DNA of 39,144 bases, taken from Clostridia bacterium (GTDB lineage: Bacteria > Bacillota > Clostridia > TANB77 > CAG-508). The translations under genes were made by a program, and so were the position numbers. Below, in pieces: positions 9,074 through 17,885 of the stretch; position 1 is the stretch's first letter, and every line of letters starts with the position of its first letter. Where the stretch lies: NCBI GenBank assembly GCA_017625035.1, contig JAGALX010000012.1, positions 1-39,144 of the forward strand. The letters are read 5' to 3'. Below the pieces are notes generated by a model, which searched no databases, was not told the origin of the DNA, and saw only the letters and a program-made list of their open reading frames with translations.

Positions 9074-10666
9074 ATGAAAAATAATATACAAGGCTACGTA
9101 AGTTTCGTATTACATGCACATCTTCCTTTTGTACACCATCCTGAAAGTGAAGATTACTTAGAAGAGCAATGGTTATTCGAAGCAATATCAGAAACATATA
9201 TTCCCTTATTAATGAATTTCGAAAAATTAGTTGAGGAAAAAGTAGATTTTAAAATAACAATGTCTCTTACCCCTCCACTTTTAAATATGTTAGATAACAA
9301 ATTGCTACAAAAACGTTATATAAAGTATTTAAAAGCACATATTGAACTTGCTTCAAAAGAAATTAAAAGAACAACATATGATGATAGAGTTAATTCGTTA
9401 GCACACTATTATTTTGATAGATATTCACATGATTTATATTTTTTTCAAGAAAAGTATAAGTGTAACTTAATTCAAGGATTTAAGCATTTTCAAGATATTG
9501 GTGTTTTAGAAATTATAACATGTGGTGCAACACACGGATATTTTCCTATTTTATATACAACAGAGCAAACTGTAAAAGCTCAAATTGCAGTTGGTGTTCA
9601 AACTTATGAAAATTATTTTGGAAAAAAACCTAGAGGAATTTGGCTTCCTGAATGTGGATATGTTCCTGAGGCAGATAAATACTTAAAAGAATTTGGTATA
9701 GAATATATTTTAACAGAATCTCATGGAATCCTATATTCTAACCCTGCCCCATTATATGGAACTTTTGCACCAATTGTTTCACCAGAAGGAATTGTTGCAT
9801 TTGGACGTGATATAGAATCTTCTAGACAAGTTTGGAGTGCTATTGATGGATATCCTGGTGATTTTAACTACAGAGAATTTTATAGAGATATTGGATATGA
9901 TGCTGATTACGAATATATAAAACCTTATATTGCATCAAATGGAGCCAGAGTTAATACTGGTATAAAATATCATCGTATAACTGGAAAAACAGAAAACAAA
10001 GATTATTATAATGTCCAATGGGCAAAAGATTCTGCTGAAAAACAAGCTGGACATTTTTTAGACAGTCGTACTAAACAAATTGAAGAATTGTGTAAATATA
10101 CAGAAAATCCACCTATTGTTCTTTGTCCTTATGATGCTGAATTATATGGTCATTGGTGGTATGAAGGACCATACTGGTTATATATTTTATTTAAAAAAAT
10201 ATATTATGATGAGTGTAACTTTAAATTAATTACTCCTGGCGAGTATATAAATAAATATCCTAAAATGCAAATGGCTACACCTTGTAGATCTAGCTGGGGT
10301 GCTAATGGTTATAGTGAAGTATGGCTTAATCAAACTAATGATTATGTACATAGACATCTTCATGTTGCTGGTGATAGAATGGTTGAACTTGCTCATTTAT
10401 ATCCTAACACACAAGATATATTATTAAAAAAAGCCTTAAATCAGTGTGCAAGAGAATTACTACTTGCCCAAAGTAGTGATTGGCTATTTATTATAACAAA
10501 TGGAACTATGGTAGATTATGCAAAAAAACGAATAAAAGATCATATAGGAAGATTTACAAAATTATATAATCAAATAAAAAGCAATGAAATTGATGAAAAT
10601 TTTGTTGAGTACTTAGAGGAATATGATTGCATATTTCCTGAAATTGATTATAATATTTATTATTAA
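9074..10666 (+). CDS. GH57 family 1,4-alpha-glucan branching enzyme-like protein (DUF1957)
   Basis: Glycoside hydrolase family 57 enzyme (530 residues) with a C-terminal DUF1957 domain, the architecture of GH57 glycogen branching enzymes, which create alpha-1,6 branches in alpha-1,4-glucan. The family motifs appear in order: HAHLPF (14-19), the catalytic nucleophile Glu193 in WLPECGY, the acid/base Asp354 in CPYDAELYGHWW, and SSWGANGYSEVWLN. The C-terminal DWLFIITNGT ... RIKDHIGRF stretch belongs to the helical domain. TGGAGA precedes the ATG. It is co-transcribed with the DUF4912 gene and divergent from the GT4 synthase. I did not see GH13 GlgB, GlgC or GlgP in the window. Confidence 0.9.
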   Translation: MKNNIQGYVSFVLHAHLPFVHHPESEDYLEEQWLFEAISETYIPLLMNFEKLVEEKVDFKITMSLTPPLLNMLDNKLLQKRYIKYLKAHIELASKEIKRTTYDDRVNSLAHYYFDRYSHDLYFFQEKYKCNLIQGFKHFQDIGVLEIITCGATHGYFPILYTTEQTVKAQIAVGVQTYENYFGKKPRGIWLPECGYVPEADKYLKEFGIEYILTESHGILYSNPAPLYGTFAPIVSPEGIVAFGRDIESSRQVWSAIDGYPGDFNYREFYRDIGYDADYEYIKPYIASNGARVNTGIKYHRITGKTENKDYYNVQWAKDSAEKQAGHFLDSRTKQIEELCKYTENPPIVLCPYDAELYGHWWYEGPYWLYILFKKIYYDECNFKLITPGEYINKYPKMQMATPCRSSWGANGYSEVWLNQTNDYVHRHLHVAGDRMVELAHLYPNTQDILLKKALNQCARELLLAQSSDWLFIITNGTMVDYAKKRIKDHIGRFTKLYNQIKSNEIDENFVEYLEEYDCIFPEIDYNIYY

Positions 10667-10682
10667 TAAAAATTCAAAAAAA

Positions 10683-10761
10683 TTGTATGCAATGAATTTT
10701 ATATAATAGGAAAATATTCACGGTTAAACTTTACTTCCAATAAAAATTTTCTATTATATAA
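10683..10761 (+). repeat. TATATAATAGGAAA hairpin element, copy 1
   Basis: Inverted repeat with arms 10699-10715 and 10746-10761 (one unpaired base), loop about 30 nt containing GGTTAAA and CCAAT. It matches copies at 34186-34245 and 35026-35108. The 16 nt before the stem (TTGTATGCAATGAATT) are also shared with copy 3. It lies between the converging GH57 and dipeptidase genes. Confidence 0.75.
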
Positions 10762-10766
10762 TAAAT

Positions 10767-10807
10767 GCCCCTCAAATGTTTAACTTTTTGTATAACATTT
10801 GAGGGGC
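10767..10807 (+). terminator. Terminator between GH57 gene and dipeptidase gene
   Basis: A perfect 14-bp stem with a GCCCC base (10767-10780 with 10794-10807) and a 13-nt loop, followed by a moderate T-rich stretch. It stands 100 bp past the GH57 stop and 84 bp before the end of the converging dipeptidase gene, so it can serve both. Confidence 0.75.
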
Positions 10808-10891
10808 TACTTTTGTACTATTTTTATTAAAAAGTGTTGTAATATTTAAGGCATTAAATTATTTGTTAAAGCTGACTAGTAGCAACTGATT

Positions 10892-12127
10892 TTACTTTTG
10901 GCTAAAAGCTGCGTTCATTGAATAATATGATAATACATATGAAGCATCATTCGAATTTACTATTCCATCTCCATTAACATCATATTTAGAATTTGCCTTA
11001 ATTCCATATGCACAAGATTTTGCATATGCAGATAATATTTCTGATGCATCTTTAATATTTACTATACCATCATTATTTACATCTAAGACAGTATCTTTAG
11101 AATTTTGTGATTCTGAAACTATATCGGTTACAAAAAAAGTGCATCCTTTTCCATTTGTTTTATTTTTTATTCTAGTGTATCCAGCCTGTTCTTGGAAATG
11201 CCACCATTCTGAAGCTAATGTTGTCATTCCTGATTTTGTCATGTATGAATCTAGCTTTTTAGCACTTTCATTCATTTCTTTAGAATAGTTGCTTGCATAT
11301 TTCCAAACATTTGGAGAATAATATTTTATTGCTTTTGTACTTAGTTCATGCATTGCTGTTGGCATTATGCATTCTTTTTTAGTTATATTATCACATAATG
11401 TTACATCTATAGCAGCACCTGTATTATGAGAAGATACTCCCCCTGCTAAAAACCAAGTAGTTCCCCATTGATATTTCCTTCCACTTGCACCAGTACTATA
11501 ATTAATGTTATTTCTAACTGTAGAATTACTATTATATAAAGTTAATAAACTATTATAAATATTTTTGCTTACTTCATGTGGTCTATATGCATCATAAATT
11601 TTTAAACAATATCCATCTGATAAAGCTAATTTTTGCGCATTTGCTATTTTTTTAGCTGTAGAGTATAAAACTGGACATGGATATTCTTCTTTTCCAATTT
11701 TATTATTCATAACTTTACCAGCTTTATATAATTGTTTTCCTGTAACGTTTGGTAAGTCTATTCCTGATGATTTATATATACTAGCACTTTCATTTGTAAT
11801 ATTATAAACTATACTTGGCATTACATCTGGTAAATTTATCATACAATAATTATGATTAACATACCCTTGTTTTCCAGAATATTGTATTTTCCAATAATTA
11901 CCTTGTTCACTTAATATTAGAAAAGATTTTCCTTGCGGTAATGCTGCAAGAACTTTTGAATATTCATTTGCATTTGTTCTTATACTCATGTTTATGGTCG
12001 ACCAACCTGTACTACCTTTTAAATCACTTTCAAATTCGTATGCTTTAGATATATTTTTTGGTATAGCATATATGATTATCATAAATAATGTTAGTATAAG
12101 TATTCTTAATAAAATTTTCTTCCTCAT
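10892..12127 (-). CDS. Secreted VanX/DdpX-type D-Ala-D-Ala dipeptidase with SH3 and dockerin domains
   Basis: Extracytoplasmic protein of 411 residues. An N-terminal signal/anchor helix (about 4-22) is followed by a bacterial SH3 domain (about 38-97), an M15D peptidase domain (about 115-325) and a type I dockerin with two calcium-binding repeats (349-408: DVNNDGIVNIKDAS and DVNGDGIVNSNDAS). The M15D zinc and catalytic residues are intact: Arg182 (YRP), His234 and Asp241 in SSHNTGAAID, Glu307 and His310 in EWWH. Family members cleave D-Ala-D-Ala or related wall peptides. VanX itself is cytoplasmic, so secretion plus a dockerin points to wall-peptide scavenging or remodelling on a scaffold, which is inference. 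Its promoter is at 12147-12175. Confidence 0.88.
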   Translation of the reverse strand: MRKKILLRILILTLFMIIIYAIPKNISKAYEFESDLKGSTGWSTINMSIRTNANEYSKVLAALPQGKSFLILSEQGNYWKIQYSGKQGYVNHNYCMINLPDVMPSIVYNITNESASIYKSSGIDLPNVTGKQLYKAGKVMNNKIGKEEYPCPVLYSTAKKIANAQKLALSDGYCLKIYDAYRPHEVSKNIYNSLLTLYNSNSTVRNNINYSTGASGRKYQWGTTWFLAGGVSSHNTGAAIDVTLCDNITKKECIMPTAMHELSTKAIKYYSPNVWKYASNYSKEMNESAKKLDSYMTKSGMTTLASEWWHFQEQAGYTRIKNKTNGKGCTFFVTDIVSESQNSKDTVLDVNNDGIVNIKDASEILSAYAKSCAYGIKANSKYDVNGDGIVNSNDASYVLSYYSMNAAFSQK

Positions 12128-12146
12128 AAAATCCCCCCTTTGTATA

Positions 12147-12175
12147 ATTTTACAATACTTTCCTTTTTATGTCAA
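12147..12175 (-). promoter_or_regulatory. Sigma-A promoter of the dipeptidase gene
   Basis: On the minus strand TTGACA (12170-12175), a 17-nt spacer and TAAAAT (12147-12152) stand just upstream of the AGGGGGG ribosome site and ATG at 12127. Confidence 0.8.
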
Positions 12176-12252
12176 TTTGTTATTGATTGCTTACTGTTCT
12201 TCGTATCAGTAATCTTGCATCTTCTTTATTACATACATTTTTAAAATAGACC

Positions 12253-12287
12253 AAAAGCCACGCTAAATTTTTCATAGCGTGGCTTTT
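12253..12287 (-). terminator. Terminator of gpsA
   Basis: A perfect 13-bp stem (12253-12265 with 12275-12287) with a 9-nt loop, flanked by A4 and T4. It starts 3 bp after the gpsA stop codon and ends the der-plsY-gpsA cluster. Confidence 0.85.
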
Positions 12288-12290
12288 GAT

Positions 12291-13283
12291 CTATATTTCT
12301 GGCTTTTTATCTCTTTGCATTAATTTATAAACTGCTTCTTCTGGATTTTCTCCATTATATAGTACATTATACACTTCTTCTACAATAGGCATTTCAACAT
12401 TGTATTTTTCTTTTAATTTATATGCAGCTTCTATGTTATCTACACTTTCTATTACCATTCCAACTTCTTTTTTTACTTCATCTAATGATAATCCTCTACC
12501 AATTAATCTTCCTGCTTTTCTGTTTCTGCTGTGTTCACTATTGCATGTAACAATTAAATCTCCTAGACCTGTTAATCCATAAAAAGTTTCTTTTTTCGCT
12601 CCAACTTTTTCACCTAATCTAGCAATTTCCGTAAGACCTCTTGTAAGAAGTGCTGCAAATGTATTATCTCCTAGCTTTAACTCTACTGCAATTCCTGCAC
12701 AAAATGCAATTATGTTTTTTAGAGCTGAACCAAATTCAACACCTGTCAAATCATCTGATGTATATACTCTCATGTTTTTACTCATAAATATGTCTTGAAC
12801 ATAATTTCTAACATCTTCGTCTTCTGATGCACTTACTAAAACTGTTGGTACCCCAATAGAAACTTCTTCTGCATGGCTTGGTCCTGATAAAGCTCCAATT
12901 TTTGCATTTGGAATTTCTTCTTTTACAACATCTGTTAATATTGATAATGTTGATAGCTCTAGACCTTTTGAACAAACTATAATTGGTTGCTTTTGTACAT
13001 CTACATATTGTTTATATTCTTTTACTATATTTCTGGTAAATTTTGATGGTGTTACGTGTAATATTAGGTCTGCACCAGTTATTACTTCTTCGTAGCTTAA
13101 TGAGCAAACTATATTATTTGGTATTGTTATATTTGGTAAAAATTTACACTTTTTTTCATTATTAATTAAATTTGCTTCTGATTCATCAAAAGACCAAATT
13201 TTAACATTGTTTCCTATACTTGCCAAATGCATTGCTAGGGCAACTCCCCAACTTCCACTTCCTATTATTGCTATATTTTTCAT
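12291..13283 (-). CDS. gpsA: NAD(P)H-dependent glycerol-3-phosphate dehydrogenase
   Basis: Reduces dihydroxyacetone phosphate to sn-glycerol-3-phosphate, the backbone for phospholipids, in the cytoplasm. At 330 residues it is full length. It shows the N-terminal nucleotide-binding motif GSGSWGVALA (8-17), GPSHAEEV in the substrate region, the catalytic Lys in GSALKNIIAFCAG, and the C-terminal GLTGLGDLIVTCNS signature followed by SRNRKAGRLIG. It follows plsY, whose enzyme uses its product directly, 33 bp apart. A clear terminator follows the stop. Confidence 0.97.
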   Translation of the reverse strand: MKNIAIIGSGSWGVALAMHLASIGNNVKIWSFDESEANLINNEKKCKFLPNITIPNNIVCSLSYEEVITGADLILHVTPSKFTRNIVKEYKQYVDVQKQPIIVCSKGLELSTLSILTDVVKEEIPNAKIGALSGPSHAEEVSIGVPTVLVSASEDEDVRNYVQDIFMSKNMRVYTSDDLTGVEFGSALKNIIAFCAGIAVELKLGDNTFAALLTRGLTEIARLGEKVGAKKETFYGLTGLGDLIVTCNSEHSRNRKAGRLIGRGLSLDEVKKEVGMVIESVDNIEAAYKLKEKYNVEMPIVEEVYNVLYNGENPEEAVYKLMQRDKKPEI

Positions 13284-13316
13284 GTTGCTTTCATCCTTTC
13301 TTTTGTTGCTATAATT

Positions 13317-13940
13317 TTATTTTTTAAAACTTAATTTATTCTCTTGTCCTTGATAAATTCTTTTTAAATTTGATCTGTGATTAAATATTACTAATATTGC
13401 CAATGCTACACCAAACACAATATAATTTCCTGGAACAATATAATGCTCTGTAATGAAAATAGTTAATACTGGAAATAATAATGCTGCCATTATAGATCCT
13501 AAAGAAACCATTCTTGTAAAAGCCATTACTACTAGTGCAAATACTAAACAAATTAGTCCAATTTGCCAATTAGCTAATAATAAAATTCCAAGTGATGTTG
13601 CAACACCTTTTCCACCTTTAAAACCAAAATACACTGGAAATGTATGTCCTATTATTGCAAAAAATCCAGCTAATTGAACTAAAATTTCTGGTTTTACATT
13701 GTTTGCGATTTTTCCAATCCAAAATGCTACTAAAACAGCTATTATTCCTTTTAGTATGTCGCAAAGTAAAGTAAGTGCTGCTGCTCCTTTTCCAACACTT
13801 CTTAACATGTTAGTTGTTCCGGCATTTCCGCTTCCTTTTTCTCTTACATCAAATCCTGCAAATTTTTTGCTAAATATTATTGAAAAATTCACACTTCCTA
13901 TTGCATATGCAATTATTGAAACTAAAATATATATTGCCAT
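13317..13940 (-). CDS. plsY: Acyl-phosphate:glycerol-3-phosphate acyltransferase PlsY
   Basis: Integral membrane enzyme that acylates glycerol-3-phosphate with acyl-phosphate, the first step of phospholipid synthesis in Gram-positives. The sequence has several membrane helices and the three conserved PlsY loops: GSGNAGTTNMLR, then GHTFPVYFGFKGGKGVAT, and a basic C-terminal NHRSNLKRI. I place the start at the ATG at 13940 (207 residues, MAIYILVS), because AAGGAG lies 7-8 nt upstream; an in-frame GTG at 13949 overlaps that ribosome site and is unlikely. gpsA follows in the same transcript. Confidence 0.96.
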   Translation of the reverse strand: MAIYILVSIIAYAIGSVNFSIIFSKKFAGFDVREKGSGNAGTTNMLRSVGKGAAALTLLCDILKGIIAVLVAFWIGKIANNVKPEILVQLAGFFAIIGHTFPVYFGFKGGKGVATSLGILLLANWQIGLICLVFALVVMAFTRMVSLGSIMAALLFPVLTIFITEHYIVPGNYIVFGVALAILVIFNHRSNLKRIYQGQENKLSFKK

Positions 13941-14007
13941 AAAATTCACTCCTTCTTATGTTTTTATTTAATTTTATAATATTTATATATTATTTTTTAT
14001 CATGTGT

Positions 14008-15334
14008 TTATTCTTTATCTCTTTTTTCTCTTACTATCATTCTGATAGGTGTTCCTGTTAAAATAAATTCTTTTCGTAATTGATTTACTAAATATCTTTC
14101 ATATGAGAAATGAAATAATTGTTTATCATTTACAAACACTACAAATGTTGGTGGTTTTGTTGATGCTTGTGTCATATAAAATATTTTTAATCTTTTTCCT
14201 TTATCTGTAGGTGGTTGTACTATTGCAATTGCTTCATTTAATACTTGGTTTAATACTGCTGTAGAAACTCTCATTGCATTTTGGTCTGCTACTGTATTTA
14301 TTAGTTCATATAACTTTTCAACTCTTTGTCCTGTTTTTGCTGAAATAAATATAATTGGTGCATATGATAGATAAGATAATTTACTGTAAATTTCTTTTTT
14401 GTATTTTTCTACAGTTCCATTATCTTTTTCATACTCATCCCATTTATTTACTGCAATTATTATTCCTTTGCCGGCTTCATGTGCTTCACCTGCAATTTTG
14501 GCATCTTGCTCTGTTACGCCTTCGTTTGCATCTATCATAAATATACATACATCTGATCTTTCTATTGCAAGCCCGAGTTCTCATTACACTGTAACGCTCT
14601 AAATTTTCTGTCACTTTACTTTTTCTTCTTATTCCTGCAGTGTCTATAAATACATATTTTCCGTATGAATTTTGAAATTCTGAATCTATTGCATCTCTTG
14701 TTGTTCCTGCTATATTACTTACAATTACCCTGTTTTCTCCTAGAATTTTATTTACTAAAGATGATTTTCCTACATTTGGTTTTCCTATTAAAGCTACTTT
14801 TATAACTGTGCTTTCATCTTCTACCTCATTGTTTTTTGGCAATTCATCGTATATTGCATCTAATACATCTCCTATTCCTAATGCATTTAATGATGATACT
14901 GGATACGGATCTCCTAATCCTAAGTTATAAAATTCGTATATATCGTCTGATGTTTTTCCAAAATTATCTGCTTTATTACATACTAAAATAATTGGCTTTT
15001 TAGATTTTCTAAGCATTAGTGCAATTTCGTTGTCTGCAGTTGTTATTCCTTGTTTTATATCTGTTACAAAAACAATAACATCTGCCATACTTATTGCTAT
15101 ATCTGCTTGGTTTCGCATTTGTGTTACAATTAAATCTTCTGATTCTGGCTCTATTCCACCTGTGTCTATTACTGTAAAATCCATTCCACGCCAATTTGCA
15201 TCTGCATAAATTCGATCTCTTGTTACACCTGGTGTATCTTCTACTATTGAAATTCTTTTGCCAACTATATAATTAAAAAAAGTGGATTTTCCTACATTAG
15301 GTCTTCCTACTATTGCAACTACTGGTTTTGACAT
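14008..15334 (-). CDS. der: Ribosome-associated GTPase Der (EngA), reading frame broken by a +1 shift
   Basis: Der carries two GTPase domains and a KH-like C-terminal domain and acts in late 50S subunit assembly; it is essential in most bacteria. GTPase 1 shows GRPNVGKS near the start and CNKAD; GTPase 2 shows [17 protein letters not shown] and, after the break, VNKWDEYE; the C-terminal domain ends in [15 protein letters not shown]. Total length (about 441 residues) is normal. The frame changes near 14572-14574: upstream, ERYSVMRT continues out of frame to a stop at 14486, while the family-like continuation [17 protein letters not shown] is in the next frame. One extra G in a GGG run (CCC on plus) explains it. 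A sequencing or assembly error is most likely, because both halves are well conserved. Confidence 0.9.
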
Positions 15335-15366
15335 TTTTATTTTCCTTTCATTTTTTATTTTGTACT

Positions 15367-15395
15367 ATTTTATAACACTTTAATGATTTAGTCAA
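15367..15395 (-). promoter_or_regulatory. Sigma-A promoter of der
   Basis: TTGACT (15390-15395), 17-nt spacer and TAAAAT (15367-15372) on the minus strand, 33 bp before the der ATG and just downstream of the rpmF terminator. This indicates der-plsY-gpsA is transcribed separately from rpmF. Confidence 0.7.
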
Positions 15396-15417
15396 CCGTC
15401 CTCAATTCCACAAGAGC

Positions 15418-15449
15418 AAAAAAAACAGCATTTTTCATGCTGATTTTTT
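15418..15449 (-). terminator. Terminator of rpmF
   Basis: Stem CAGCAT/ATGCTG (15426-15431 with 15437-15442) extended by A/T pairs, with eight T on the minus strand after it. It overlaps the rpmF stop codon. Confidence 0.8.
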
Positions 15450-15640
15450 TATTCTTCATTATCGCTTTTTACGCTAACAACTTTTTCTCCATCGTAATAT
15501 CCGCAACTTGGGCATACTCTGTGTTGTTGTTTCATTTCATGACAATGTGAACATTCTACTAAATTTTTTGCTTTTAAAGTCCATGTTGATCTTTTTAAAT
15601 GAGTTCTTGCTTTTGACCATCTTCTTTTTGGTTGTGCCAT
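15449..15640 (-). CDS. rpmF: 50S ribosomal protein L32
   Basis: Ribosomal protein L32, 63 residues. The N-terminal MAQPKRRWSKARTHLKRSTW is typical, and four cysteines (30, 33, 43, 46) form the zinc ribbon of the zinc-binding (C+) form. CAAAGGAGGG precedes the ATG. It has its own strong promoter (15717-15745) and terminator, so it is a single-gene unit. In many Firmicutes rpmF is near plsX or fatty-acid genes; here it sits next to the phospholipid gene plsY through der. Confidence 0.96.
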   Translation of the reverse strand: MAQPKRRWSKARTHLKRSTWTLKAKNLVECSHCHEMKQQHRVCPSCGYYDGEKVVSVKSDNEE

Positions 15641-15716
15641 TATTATTCCCTCCTTTGCCGATTAGTATTTATCTATATATATACTAATAATTTGACTGTT
15701 TTAATATCACTTTAAG

Positions 15717-15745
15717 AGTATACTAGTTTTTTCCTGTTTTGTCAA
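15717..15745 (-). promoter_or_regulatory. Sigma-A promoter of rpmF
   Basis: TTGACA (15740-15745), 17-nt spacer, TATACT (15717-15722) on the minus strand; about 77 bp from the -10 box to the rpmF start codon. Confidence 0.85.
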
Positions 15746-15934
15746 TACATAATTCTTTACTTTTTAATCCTCCAAAAAAATTTGGTTACAGTTCAGTAAA
15801 TCCATAATTATCCTGTTGTAGAGTAGTCTGAATGACTGTCTATTTTAAATTTCTAGACTGTAACAAAAAATTCTGTAAATTTTTTCTACTTTCCGAATAT
15901 ACTAATACTATATAAAAATATGGAGGTTTACTTT

Positions 15935-17779
15935 ATGTGTGGATTTGTTGGATTTGCTAATTTAAAAGAAAATATATCTTCAAAAACAAATATCTATAAT
16001 ATGAATGAATCAATAACAAAAAGAGGTCCTGATGAAGATGGATATTATTATGAAGAACACATTTGCTTAGGTCATAAAAGATTAATTGTTATTGATCCTA
16101 TTGGTGGAAAACAACCTATGACAACTATGAAAGATAACAATCTTTATACAATTGTATATAATGGTCAATTATATAACACAAAAGAACTAAAAGCTGAACT
16201 TGAAGAAAATGGTTTTACCTTTAATTCTTATTCTGATACTGAAGTTCTTTTAAAAGGTTTTATATTTTGGAAACATGATATTGTAAAAAAATTAAATGGT
16301 ATCTTTTCTTTTGCTATATGGGATAGCAGTAATAATGAGCTATTTTTAGCAAGAGATCACTTCGGTGTGAAACCTTTATTTTATACATTGCATAATAACA
16401 CGATTATTTTTTCTTCTGAAATAAAAGCTTTGCTAAAATATCCTGGCGTGGAGCCAAAATTAGATGAACAAAGTATTGCAGAACTTTTTGGAATTGGGCC
16501 ATGTAGAACTGCTGGTAATGGAATTTTTAAAGATATTTATGAAATTAAACCAGCTCATTTTGCTGTTTTCAATGATAGTGGTTTACATATAGAAAGATAT
16601 TGGAAACTTACAAGTAAGCCCCATTATGATAGCCTTGGAAAGACCTGTGAAAAAGTGCGCTTTTTATTGGAAGATAGTATAAATAGGCAATTAGTTTCTG
16701 ATGTGCCATTATGTACTTTTCTTTCTGGAGGATTAGATTCTAGTATAATAACATTATATGCTGCTAATTATTGTAAAAAACATAATCTTCCACCACTAAA
16801 TACTTACTCTGTGGATTATGTAGATAATGATAAAAATTTTGTAAAAACAGATTTTCAGCCTAATTCCGATAACTATTACATTAACTTGATGACAAAAAAG
16901 CTAAATACAAACCATCACGCTGTTGTATTAGACACCCCAGAACTTGCCAAAGCACTAGAAGATGCTATGATTGCTCGCGATTTTCCAGGTATGGCTGATG
17001 TAGATTCTTCCCTACTGTTATTTTGCAAAAATGTAAAAGAGCATGCTACAGTATCACTTACTGGTGAATGTGCTGATGAAATTTTTGGAGGATATCCGTG
17101 GTTCTTTAGAGAAGATGCTTTAAATAGTAATACCTTCCCATGGTCTATTGCTCTTAAAGAAAGACAAAGTTTACTAAATCCTGGAATTGCTTCAAAGGTT
17201 AATTTGAAAAATTATATTGATTACAGATATCAAGAAAGTTTAAATGAAGTTGATATTTTAGATGAAGATTCTATGGAAACTGCAGAAAAAAGAAAAATTT
17301 CGCATCTTACTCTTAACTGGTTTATGCAAACATTATTGGATAGATCTGATAGAATGGCAATGTATAATGGATTTGAAATTAGAGTTCCATTTTGTGATTA
17401 TAGATTAGCTGAATATGTTTGGAATATTCCATGGGAAATGAAAGCTTTAAAAGGTAGAGAAAAAGGATTGCTACGTTATGTTATGAAAGACGTACTTCCA
17501 GATGAAATTGTTGATAGAAAAAAGAGCCCATATCCTAAAACTTGGAACCCAACTTATTTAGCTACTGTTAAAGCAATGCTTACTAAAATAATGAATGATA
17601 AAAATGCTCCTATTAATAATTTGTTGAATAGACAGTATATTTTAGAAATTTTGGAAACTGATGGTAAAGCATTTACTCGTCCTTGGTTTGGGCAATTAAT
17701 GACAGGACCTCAGCTTATGGCTTATTTGTGTCAGGTTAATATGTGGCTTGAGAGATATCAGCCTAAGATTGAAATTTAA
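15935..17779 (+). CDS. asnB: Asparagine synthetase B, glutamine-hydrolysing
   Basis: Converts aspartate, glutamine and ATP to asparagine, glutamate, AMP and PPi. The N-terminal class II glutamine amidotransferase domain (about 1-220) must begin with a processed Cys, and Cys2 is present when the ATG at 15935 is used (MCGFVGFA). Further motifs are KRGPDEDGYY, RLIVIDPIGGKQPM and YNGQLYN. The synthetase domain has the PP-loop SGGLDSS and the aspartate site GECADEIFGGYPW. Length is 614 residues. An in-frame ATG at 15920 is rejected because it overlaps the GGAGG ribosome site (15922-15926), which is spaced 8 nt from 15935. It is monocistronic, ending in the strong hairpin at 17805-17863. The upstream 290 bp show no riboswitch I can recognise. 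Confidence 0.96.
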   Translation: MCGFVGFANLKENISSKTNIYNMNESITKRGPDEDGYYYEEHICLGHKRLIVIDPIGGKQPMTTMKDNNLYTIVYNGQLYNTKELKAELEENGFTFNSYSDTEVLLKGFIFWKHDIVKKLNGIFSFAIWDSSNNELFLARDHFGVKPLFYTLHNNTIIFSSEIKALLKYPGVEPKLDEQSIAELFGIGPCRTAGNGIFKDIYEIKPAHFAVFNDSGLHIERYWKLTSKPHYDSLGKTCEKVRFLLEDSINRQLVSDVPLCTFLSGGLDSSIITLYAANYCKKHNLPPLNTYSVDYVDNDKNFVKTDFQPNSDNYYINLMTKKLNTNHHAVVLDTPELAKALEDAMIARDFPGMADVDSSLLLFCKNVKEHATVSLTGECADEIFGGYPWFFREDALNSNTFPWSIALKERQSLLNPGIASKVNLKNYIDYRYQESLNEVDILDEDSMETAEKRKISHLTLNWFMQTLLDRSDRMAMYNGFEIRVPFCDYRLAEYVWNIPWEMKALKGREKGLLRYVMKDVLPDEIVDRKKSPYPKTWNPTYLATVKAMLTKIMNDKNAPINNLLNRQYILEILETDGKAFTRPWFGQLMTGPQLMAYLCQVNMWLERYQPKIEI

Positions 17780-17804
17780 ATCAAGCAAAAAAGCGCACAT
17801 CAGG

Positions 17805-17863
17805 CGCACATCGGGGACGTGAAAAAAAGCGCACATTTTTACGTCCCCGATGTGCGTTTTTTT
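17805..17863 (+). terminator. Terminator built from a REP-like palindrome, bidirectional
   Basis: A perfect 16-bp GC-rich stem (17805-17820 with 17841-17856, CGCACATCGGGGACGT and its complement), a 20-nt loop and T7. The 8-mer GCGCACAT occurs three times (about 17794, 17804 and 17829), so alternative hairpins can form, and on the minus strand T-runs also follow. It lies between the converging asnB and 17886 genes and shares the GGGGACG core with the dispersed repeats of the window. Confidence 0.85.
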
Positions 17864-17885
17864 GCTCCGTACCTACTTCGATTTA

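Noticed and set aside
13453..13677. Open frames opposite plsY
   Set aside because: Shadow frames; plsY is clearly the coding strand by conserved motifs.
15785..15864. GTTACAGT/ACTGTAAC pair in the asnB leader, possible riboswitch or T-box
   Set aside because: Only an 8-bp stem with an 80-nt span, no T-box consensus and no known riboswitch core; also too AT-rich to trust.
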